From NCBI GenBank assembly GCA_012513235.1, contig JAAZCO010000137.1, positions 1 through 5,170 of the forward strand: a DNA stretch of 5,170 nucleotides. The letters are read 5' to 3'. This document shows positions 1-4,816 of the stretch, piece by piece; position 1 is the stretch's first letter, and every line of letters starts with the position of its first letter. The position numbers and the translations under genes are program-made. Under the pieces are notes generated by a model. It was given only the letters and a program-made list of their open reading frames with translations. It was not told where the DNA came from and did not search any database. Source of the DNA: Gammaproteobacteria bacterium. GTDB lineage: Bacteria; Pseudomonadota; Gammaproteobacteria; Pseudomonadales; Pseudomonadaceae.

Positions 1-847
1 CAATGCGCTGTGGACCGATATTGAAAGTGCGCAAGGCCTGGTCTACGACTGGCCCAAATCCACCTATATTGCTAAACCGCCCTTCTTTGCAGGCTTTACC
101 ATGCAACCGCAAGCTGTCGCGCCGATCACCAACGCGCGCGCCTTAATGCTGCTGGGCGACTCAGTCACCACCGACCATATTTCCCCAGCAGGCTCCTTCC
201 GCAGCGATACACCGGCTGGGCAGTACTTGGTTAGCCATGATGTGCAGCAATCGGACTTCAACACCTATGGCTCACGCCGCGGCAATCATGATGTGATGAT
301 TCGCGGCACCTTTGCTAACGTACGAGTGAAAAACCTGATGCTACCGCCCACAGCAGACGGCTCACGCATAGAAGGCGGTTTTACTTTGCTCAACGGTCAG
401 CAAGTGCCGGTTTATGATGCCGCAATGGATTATATGCAGCGTCATATTCCTACGGTGATTTTTGCTGGCGAAGAGTACGGTACCGGATCCAGTCGTGATT
501 GGGCGGCTAAGGGTACCTTACTGCTGGGCGTTAAGACGGTGATTGCGCAGTCCTATGAGCGTATTCACCGCTCCAACTTGGTAGGTATGGGCGTGCTACC
601 CCTGCAGTTTATTGACGGCGCATCCTATAGTTCGCTGAATATCAACGGTGAGGAAAGCTTTAGCATCCTCGGTGTCGACAGTGACATGCAGCCGCGCCAA
701 GAGCTGATTCTAGAAATTACCCGTAAAGATGGCAGCATCGAGCAGGTACCAGTGCTGTCTCGTATCGACACTCCAGTCGAAGTGGAATACTACCGTCATG
801 GTGGAATTCTGCCCTATGTGCTACGTGATATTTTAGCTAAGGCCTAA
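1..847 (+). CDS. acnA: Aconitate hydratase A, C-terminal part (5' end outside window)
   Basis: Aconitase interconverts citrate and isocitrate through cis-aconitate in the TCA and glyoxylate cycles, using a cytoplasmic [4Fe-4S] cluster. The open frame enters from the left edge (first full codon at position 2) and ends in TAA at 845-847, giving the last 281 residues of a protein that is usually near 900. This covers the linker and the C-terminal swivel domain. Visible family motifs are DHISPAGS, YGSRRGNH with the substrate-binding Arg region, EEYGTGSSRDWAAKG with the catalytic Ser and Arg, ERIHRSNLVGMGVLP, and a terminal YYRHGGILPYVLR. The cluster cysteines lie upstream and cannot be seen. The YGTGSSRDW form fits AcnA/IRP1-type enzymes; the related AcnD (2-methylisocitrate dehydratase) usually has YGQGSSRDW, so AcnD is less likely. 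The gene converges on the minus-strand bolA operon and is followed by a hairpin 28 bases after the stop. No frameshift or damage is seen. Confidence 0.96.
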   Translation, partial: NALWTDIESAQGLVYDWPKSTYIAKPPFFAGFTMQPQAVAPITNARALMLLGDSVTTDHISPAGSFRSDTPAGQYLVSHDVQQSDFNTYGSRRGNHDVMIRGTFANVRVKNLMLPPTADGSRIEGGFTLLNGQQVPVYDAAMDYMQRHIPTVIFAGEEYGTGSSRDWAAKGTLLLGVKTVIAQSYERIHRSNLVGMGVLPLQFIDGASYSSLNINGEESFSILGVDSDMQPRQELILEITRKDGSIEQVPVLSRIDTPVEVEYYRHGGILPYVLRDILAKA

Positions 848-875
848 TCAACTTTAACCGCTCAGTAGAAGGAAA

Positions 876-912
876 AACGCCCCACACAGACAATCAATCT
901 ATGTGGGGCGTT
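876..912. terminator. Intrinsic terminator between convergent acnA and bolA, stronger for the minus strand
   Basis: A 15-base inverted repeat (876-890 pairing with 898-912) encloses a 7-base loop and has a GC-rich core, CGCCCCAC/GTGGGGCG. On the minus strand the stem is followed at once by a five-T tract (complement of 873-877), a classical rho-independent terminator for the bolA operon 36 bases after its stop. On the plus strand the downstream sequence is GGTCTTTC, a poor U-tract. The only imperfect pair (887 with 901) is A-C in plus-strand RNA but a G-U wobble in minus-strand RNA, which also favours the minus strand. It may still help to end acnA transcription. Confidence 0.88.
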
Positions 913-948
913 GGTCTTTCTAAGCGTCATGACAGGCTAGAAATCACC

Positions 949-1251
949 TTACTTCTTATCGTGCAAACTGCCGCCCATGCACTTAGGTGAGTTGGGCGCA
1001 TTCTCAACTGTCAACCACTCGTCTGGCGTGTAAGTGTGCAGGGCTAAAGCATGGAACTGCTGCATTAAATCACCTACCGCAGCATAGACTTTTTGGTGGC
1101 GCTGCACCTTGCGCACATCAGCAAACACCTCACTGACCAACACAACTTTAAAATGGCTTTCAGGGCCAATGCTGTGCATATGGCTTTCATCTTCAATCTG
1201 TAAAAAGGTTGGCTCAAGTGTGGCCAACGCCGCTTTAATTTTGTTTAACAT
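949..1251 (-). CDS. bolA: BolA family protein (Fe-S/redox-linked regulator)
   Basis: The protein has 100 residues, close to the usual 100-105 for BolA. BolA proteins have a KH-like class II fold, pair with monothiol glutaredoxins to bind or pass [2Fe-2S] clusters, and in enterobacteria also affect cell shape and transcription under stress. Seen here: EDESHMHS (20-27), SHFKVVLVS (32-40), RHQKVY (51-56), HALALHTYTPDEW (67-79) with the conserved His67, and a tail SPKCMGG with a single Cys91. The full-length match to BolA rather than to shorter IbaG/YrbA-type members is by motif only. The ATG overlaps the TAA of the upstream transporter gene (TAATG), with an AGGAG seven bases upstream, so translation is probably coupled. 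It is the last gene of the four-gene minus-strand operon and is followed by the hairpin at 876-912. A BolA gene behind a sugar-acid operon is unusual, so its job here may be unrelated to its neighbours. Confidence 0.94.
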   Translation of the reverse strand: MLNKIKAALATLEPTFLQIEDESHMHSIGPESHFKVVLVSEVFADVRKVQRHQKVYAAVGDLMQQFHALALHTYTPDEWLTVENAPNSPKCMGGSLHDKK

Positions 1252-2591
1252 TATTGAACTCCTGATGACTGGGCTGATTGCAGCATCTTTTGCGCATCAC
1301 GGCTAAAGGTGCGCATAGCAATCAACAAAAACACACCGGTGAGCGCCATGGCCACCGGTACTAAATACATCGCACTGTGCAAACCCAGCGCGCGAAAGGC
1401 TTCATTCATCTCACTGACACCAGCACTGAGCATCGCTTGCTGAGCCAAGTAGTCGGATAAGCCGCCAACAATCAATGGGCCTAAGCCGCCACCAAGCAAA
1501 TATAGACCAGCAAAGAACAAGGCCATGGCTGTCGCTCGTAAACGCGGCTCCACCACATCTTGTACCGCAGTATACACGCAGGTATAAAAGTTATAGGCAA
1601 ACACCCAGCCCAGCGCAAATAAGCCGACAAACCACAGCACATCAATCTGCCCAGCGACTAAAGCAATACCGGTACAGAGACTGGTCAGCAGCAAGCTCAC
1701 CCCACCAAATAACAAACGACCATTGCGGACTCGCTCGTGCAAACGGTCAGCAATCCAGCCACCTAATGGCAAGGCAAACAAACCCGTCACACCGACAATT
1801 ACACCGACAGACATCGAGGCTTGTGTCAGCTCCAAGCCAAAATAACGCTGCAGCATCGGCACCATAAAGGAGGTGTTGGCATAGGTAGCAAAGTTATAGC
1901 AGAGCCCAGCCAACACCAACCACCACATGGTTTGCGTGGCTAAAATGGTGCGTATGGGCTTAACAATAGGTGTGTTATTGACTGCGACCACCTCGGCTGC
2001 ACCCCGCTGCGGCTCACGCAGTTTAAACATCAACAGCGCTAACAGCACACCCGGCACTGCAGCCACAAAAAACGGCGCGCGCCAACTGTCGAACGCCTGC
2101 ACAATCCAACCGGTGGTAAAAAATGCCAGCAATAAGCCCACTGGCAAACCCATCATAAAGATACCCATCGCGCGGGCCCGACGGTTGGCAGGGAACATAT
2201 CACCAATCAACGAATTGGCTGCCGGCCCATAGCTGGCCTCGCCAATGCCGACGCCCATACGCGCCAGCAAAAAGCCCCAAAAGCCTTGCACTGCGCCATT
2301 CACTGCGGTTAATCCGCTCCAGAGCAGCAAGCCCCAGCCCATAATCTTTTTACGTGAGCCGGTATCGGCCATGCGCCCCAACGGAATACCCGCCACCGCA
2401 TAAACAATGGTAAAGGCCGTACCCAGCATGCCGATTTGAAAGTCGCTTAAACTCCACTCCAGCCGAATCGGCTCCATCACAATGCTTGGCACGACGCGGT
2501 CAAAGAAATTAAACACATTGGCTAAAAATAATAAAAACAGCACTCGCCAAGCGTTATCGGCTTGTTTAGATGGGCGGGTTATCAAAGGCAT
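1251..2591 (-). CDS. MFS transporter, Spinster-like family
   Basis: This is a 446-residue inner-membrane permease with about 12 hydrophobic segments, a normal length for the major facilitator superfamily. Seen in sequence: TM1 with the FNFFDR motif (Asp31, Arg32), motif A in the loop after TM2 (GIPLGRMADTGSRKKI, 68-83), TM4 with RMGVGIGEASYGP (Arg111, Glu118), a polar central loop near 190-215, and a second motif A-like GGWIADRL (277-284). The Asp-Arg pair in TM1 and the Glu in TM4 are hallmarks of Spinster-like MFS proteins, which are usually proton-coupled. The substrate cannot be read from sequence. Its place behind hyi and the dehydrogenase suggests an organic or sugar acid (inference). 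The ATG at 2591 is the furthest upstream possible start because an in-frame TAG lies nine bases before it. Its Shine-Dalgarno is weak (GAACCCT just ahead), unlike those of its operon partners. It follows hyi by 30 bases and its TAA overlaps the bolA ATG by one base. Confidence 0.93.
   Translation of the reverse strand: MPLITRPSKQADNAWRVLFLLFLANVFNFFDRVVPSIVMEPIRLEWSLSDFQIGMLGTAFTIVYAVAGIPLGRMADTGSRKKIMGWGLLLWSGLTAVNGAVQGFWGFLLARMGVGIGEASYGPAANSLIGDMFPANRRARAMGIFMMGLPVGLLLAFFTTGWIVQAFDSWRAPFFVAAVPGVLLALLMFKLREPQRGAAEVVAVNNTPIVKPIRTILATQTMWWLVLAGLCYNFATYANTSFMVPMLQRYFGLELTQASMSVGVIVGVTGLFALPLGGWIADRLHERVRNGRLLFGGVSLLLTSLCTGIALVAGQIDVLWFVGLFALGWVFAYNFYTCVYTAVQDVVEPRLRATAMALFFAGLYLLGGGLGPLIVGGLSDYLAQQAMLSAGVSEMNEAFRALGLHSAMYLVPVAMALTGVFLLIAMRTFSRDAQKMLQSAQSSGVQ
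1259..1263 (-). promoter_or_regulatory. Ribosome binding site of bolA
   Basis: AGGAG on the minus strand lies seven bases before the bolA ATG and inside the last codons of the transporter gene. A strong Shine-Dalgarno at this place suggests that bolA can be translated by re-initiation or independently from the shared mRNA. Confidence 0.75.
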
Positions 2592-2621
2592 AGGGTTCTA
2601 TTCTGTTGGCTATTGGATCAA

Positions 2622-3407
2622 TTAAGAGTGCTGAAAAGGCGCTTGCTGCAACCAAGCCAAACTCTCTACAGTCGTGCCGGTTGGGCGATATTCAGCGGCC
2701 AGCGCACCTTGATAACCGGCACGTTGTAATGCGTCATGCATGGCAGCAAAATCCACTTCACCACTGCCCGGCTCACCACGGCCCGGATAATCAGCAAACT
2801 GCACATGAGCCACGCTGTCACCCAATACCGCCAGCGCTTGCTCAGTACTGATACCTTGGCGCGCCATATGGTAGACGTCCAATTGCGCAAAACAGTTGCT
2901 GTGTTTCACTTCCGTTAATAAGTCGCGTAAATCCTCTGGCGTATTGATTAAAAAGCCAGGCATATCAATTGGATTAATCGCTTCACAGAGGACTTTAATA
3001 CCCAAGCGGTCAAAGGCTTGTGCAGCATCTAACAGATTCGCGGCAAGCGTTGCCAGCGCACGACCCCGCGAACCGCCTTCAGGCACGCGCCCAGCTAAAA
3101 CGTTGACCATACGCGGGCGCACCATTAGCGCATAACTCAGTGCTTCATCTAAGGCATTGGCAAACTGCGGCCGCATCTGTGGGTCACAAGCGATACCGTT
3201 ACCGCCCTGCATTAAATCGCCCGCAGGCAGATTGATCAGTACCAAGGGCATCCCGCAACGCTGCAACTCGTCTTTGAGTTGAATGGCAGGCACATCGTAG
3301 GGAAACTGAATTTCCACCGCATTAAAGCCCGCCGCCGATGCGGCACGTACACGTTCGAGTAACGGCAACTCAGTAAACAGCATGGAAAGATTGGCAACGA
3401 TATCCAT
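2622..3407 (-). CDS. hyi: Hydroxypyruvate isomerase-like TIM-barrel protein (Hyi/OtnI type)
   Basis: The protein has 261 residues, the normal length for hydroxypyruvate isomerase (about 258-260). Hyi interconverts hydroxypyruvate and tartronate semialdehyde in the cytoplasm; the related OtnI isomerises 2-oxo-tetronates. It belongs to the xylose isomerase-like/AP endonuclease 2 TIM-barrel family. Seen: start MDIVANLSMLFTELP, VEIQFPYD (31-38), INLPAGD (58-64) followed by GGNGIAC, metal and substrate ligands in CEAINPIDMPGF (Glu142), LDVYHM (Asp177), HVQFADYPGRGEPGSGEV (Gln203) and AAEYRP (Glu239). These match the Glu/Asp/Gln/Glu set of E. coli Hyi nearly position for position. Its ATG overlaps the TAA of the dehydrogenase gene upstream (TAATG), with GAGGA six bases before it. 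The reductase partner supports a tartronate semialdehyde route, but the OtnI function in threonate or erythronate use cannot be excluded. No kinase or aldolase of that pathway is in view. Confidence 0.9.
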   Translation of the reverse strand: MDIVANLSMLFTELPLLERVRAASAAGFNAVEIQFPYDVPAIQLKDELQRCGMPLVLINLPAGDLMQGGNGIACDPQMRPQFANALDEALSYALMVRPRMVNVLAGRVPEGGSRGRALATLAANLLDAAQAFDRLGIKVLCEAINPIDMPGFLINTPEDLRDLLTEVKHSNCFAQLDVYHMARQGISTEQALAVLGDSVAHVQFADYPGRGEPGSGEVDFAAMHDALQRAGYQGALAAEYRPTGTTVESLAWLQQAPFQHS

Positions 3408-4294
3408 TATTTATCCTCGCTATACAGCTGAATCAAGGTCGATGGGTCTGAGGCTAAATGCCCTTGTGCGGCATGGACTCGCATCAACTGCGCCGCTAAA
3501 CCACTCATAGGCGTGGCTGAGGTATGGCCTTGTGAGAGTTTCACCGCCATATCCAAATCCTTTAATAAAGTGCGCACATGCCATTTAACCGGCTCAAATT
3601 CGCGTTGCGCCATTTGTGGCACCAGAATTTGAAACGGCTTACTGTCAGCAAAACCACCCGCCAACGCCGGCGCTAATAGGGCTGCATCGACGCCTGCTTG
3701 TTCTGCTAAAGCCACCACTTCAGCAATCACCATCGCATTACAGGCCACCAGCATCTGATTACAGACCTTAGCCACCTGCCCCGCACCCACTGCGCCCATA
3801 TGCGTGACACGCTGACTGAGGTGCGCCAGTACCGGCTCAACCGTTGCTAAGGCTTGTGCATCACCACCGGCCATCATCACTAAACTGCCCAGCTCGGCCC
3901 CAGCAACACCGCCCGACACCGGAATATCCAGCCACTGCGCGCCACTGCTTGCAAGCACACGTTGCGCCATAGCTTTGGTGGCATTGGGTTCGATACTGGA
4001 GAAATCCACCACAATATGCTCAGGCTGTAACGCTGCCGCGATACCGGACTCGGCAAACATCACTTCTTCTACTGCTTGGGTATCTGCAAGACACAAGAGA
4101 ACTATATCGGCCTGCGCACATAACTCAGCTCGCTGCAAAACTTGCGTGGCACCGAGGGCGACCAAAGCTGCGCATTTCTCTGGATTGCGATTCCAGACCA
4201 CCAGCGGATAACCCGCCGCCAATAAACGCTGGCACATCGGCAAGCCCATCAAGCCGATACCAGCAAAAGCTAAACGTGGTAATGATGTTTGCAT
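3407..4294 (-). CDS. glxR: NAD(P)-dependent beta-hydroxyacid dehydrogenase, probable 2-hydroxy-3-oxopropionate (tartronate semialdehyde) reductase
   Basis: This cytoplasmic enzyme of the 3-hydroxyisobutyrate dehydrogenase family probably reduces tartronate semialdehyde to glycerate. With the preferred ATG at 4294 it has 295 residues, normal for the family. A GTG at 4306 would add four residues (MIIR); I prefer the ATG because the GGAG at 4306-4309 can serve it (11-base spacing) but overlaps the GTG. Numbering from the ATG, the sequence shows the Rossmann motif FAGIGLMG (10-17), VVWNRNPEK (32-40) where an Arg after the second strand may favour NADP, DFSSIEP (97-103), DIPVSGG (123-129), GAGQVAKVCNQ (169-179) with catalytic Lys176 and Asn179, and a late KDLDMA with Lys245. 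It is first in the minus-strand operon and overlaps hyi by one base. The hyi neighbour supports the glxR role, yet this family is hard to split by eye: 3-hydroxyisobutyrate, threonate or other hydroxyacid dehydrogenase activity is possible. Confidence 0.85.
   Translation of the reverse strand: MQTSLPRLAFAGIGLMGLPMCQRLLAAGYPLVVWNRNPEKCAALVALGATQVLQRAELCAQADIVLLCLADTQAVEEVMFAESGIAAALQPEHIVVDFSSIEPNATKAMAQRVLASSGAQWLDIPVSGGVAGAELGSLVMMAGGDAQALATVEPVLAHLSQRVTHMGAVGAGQVAKVCNQMLVACNAMVIAEVVALAEQAGVDAALLAPALAGGFADSKPFQILVPQMAQREFEPVKWHVRTLLKDLDMAVKLSQGHTSATPMSGLAAQLMRVHAAQGHLASDPSTLIQLYSEDK
3414..3418 (-). promoter_or_regulatory. Ribosome binding site of hyi
   Basis: GAGGA on the minus strand lies six bases upstream of the hyi ATG, within the last codons of the dehydrogenase gene. 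It supports the start chosen for hyi and coupled translation across the TAATG junction. Confidence 0.75.
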
Positions 4295-4305
4295 ACGAAT
4301 AATCA

Positions 4306-4309
4306 CTCC
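4306..4309 (-). promoter_or_regulatory. Ribosome binding site deciding the dehydrogenase start
   Basis: GGAG on the minus strand ends 11 bases before the ATG at 4294. It shares a base with the GTG at 4304-4306, so it cannot serve that codon. No better Shine-Dalgarno lies upstream of the GTG. The spacing to the ATG is a little long but usable. Confidence 0.6.
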
Positions 4310-4337
4310 AATTCACAGAATTCTTGAGCATTGAACC

Positions 4338-4367
4338 TTGGGGGGAACCTGCAAGACAGGCTATCAT
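4338..4367 (+). promoter_or_regulatory. Candidate sigma-70 promoter for the DUF2288 gene
   Basis: A weak -35 TTGGGG (4338-4343) lies 18 bases upstream of a good -10 TATCAT (4362-4367, five of six consensus bases). It would place the transcript start around 4374, about 20 bases ahead of the ATG at 4393. The -35 matches only its first three positions, so this is tentative. Confidence 0.35.
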
Positions 4368-4392
4368 GCCTATTTTTGCCACGAGAAAAAAC

Positions 4393-4707
4393 ATGTCGAA
4401 TGAAATCAGTACCTTATACGCGCAACTTCTCGGTGAAACTGCACAAATAACTTGGGCCGAAGTCATGCCTCAATTTGCTAAAGGCAATGTGCTGTGGGTT
4501 GCCAGCCAGCACGATTTGGTTGCGGTCGCTGAATACATTATCAATGACGATAAAAAGCAAGTCAGCGCGCTGATGCAACAAAAAGCTTTGCATGTACTCA
4601 CCGATGAAACGGCAATGGATTATGCCACGCGTGACCCCGAACTCTGGGCGGTGGTGGTAGCACCTTGGGTGATTATCCAAGAGCGCCATACGCCCACCAC
4701 ACATTAA
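4393..4707 (+). CDS. DUF2288 family protein, function unknown
   Basis: This is a small soluble protein of 104 residues with no signal peptide or membrane segment. It resembles the DUF2288 proteins common in pseudomonads and other proteobacteria, recognised from STLYAQLLGETAQITW (6-21), the VLWVASQHDLVAVAEYI stretch (33-49) and the near-C-terminal RDPELWAVVVAPWVIIQER (80-98). The biochemical role of this family is not known to me. The frame is open further upstream to a TTG at 4324 and an ATG at 4366. I chose the ATG at 4393 because family members begin just before the STLYA block and because ACGAG lies seven bases ahead. The ATG at 4366 has an AGG five bases upstream and remains an alternative, but it would sit on the candidate -10 box. 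The gene is transcribed away from the glxR operon; cobT follows 109 bases downstream on the same strand. Confidence 0.85.
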   Translation: MSNEISTLYAQLLGETAQITWAEVMPQFAKGNVLWVASQHDLVAVAEYIINDDKKQVSALMQQKALHVLTDETAMDYATRDPELWAVVVAPWVIIQERHTPTTH

Positions 4708-4816
4708 TCGCTGCACGCTCTGCAGCCACAGTGCGCAGCGCTACGCGTTATATTTAAGCCTGCCGCACTGGGTGTATCGATTTCAACGTATTTAAAATCA
4801 CACACAAGCGAAGCCC
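4708..4816 (+). other. Spacer between the DUF2288 gene and cobT with inverted repeats
   Basis: This 109-base gap holds a perfect six-base stem GCTGCA/TGCAGC with a five-base loop (4710-4726) just after the DUF2288 stop, and a perfect seven-base inverted repeat CAGTGCG/CGCACTG (4729-4735 with 4764-4770). Neither is followed by a T-tract, so neither is a standard intrinsic terminator. Possible -10 boxes, TATATT (4749-4754) and TAAAAT (4793-4798), lack good -35 partners. I see no cobalamin riboswitch: the gap is shorter than that element and the B12-box consensus is absent. An in-frame TAA at 4793-4795 limits how far cobT could extend. Confidence 0.5.
4710..4726 (+). repeat. Small hairpin after the DUF2288 gene
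   Basis: GCTGCA and TGCAGC form perfect six-base arms around CGCTC, three bases after the TAA. With no following U-run it may be an mRNA 3' end structure or a processing barrier rather than a rho-independent terminator; it could also be chance. Confidence 0.4.

Larger units (their letters stand above)
4295..4392. promoter_or_regulatory. Divergent control region between the glxR operon and the DUF2288 gene
   Basis: These 98 bases separate the start codons of two divergent transcription units, so both promoters should lie here. Two small repeats stand out: a palindrome with perfect five-base arms at 4310-4322 (AATTC-ACA-GAATT), next to the dehydrogenase ribosome binding site, and a direct repeat of GAACCT at 4333-4338 and 4345-4350. 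A short CCTG/CAGG hairpin lies at 4348-4360. I found no good sigma-70 promoter for the minus strand and no sigma-54 motif. The repeats are candidate operator sites only; no regulator gene is in the window. Confidence 0.5.

Noticed and set aside
1..847. AcnD (2-methylisocitrate dehydratase) instead of AcnA
   Set aside because: The YGTGSSRDW motif and the YYRHGGILPYVLR end fit AcnA/IRP1-type aconitases, and no prp genes are adjacent.
1475..1867. Plus-strand frame of 130 residues inside the MFS gene
   Set aside because: It lies wholly antisense to a clear 12-segment transporter. Its Gln-, Ser- and Arg-rich composition is typical of an antisense shadow, and no family motif is seen.
4324..4392. 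N-terminal extension of the DUF2288 protein to the TTG at 4324
   Set aside because: The extra 23 residues are not like the family N-terminus, there is no Shine-Dalgarno for the TTG, and the stretch holds the likely promoter.
4125..4466. Minus-strand frame of 113 residues spanning the dehydrogenase start and the divergent region
   Set aside because: It runs out of frame through the Rossmann fold of the dehydrogenase and antisense to the DUF2288 start, without motifs of its own.
4708..4816. Possible cobalamin riboswitch upstream of cobT
   Set aside because: The gap is only 109 bases, and I see neither the B12-box consensus nor the conserved core of this riboswitch class.
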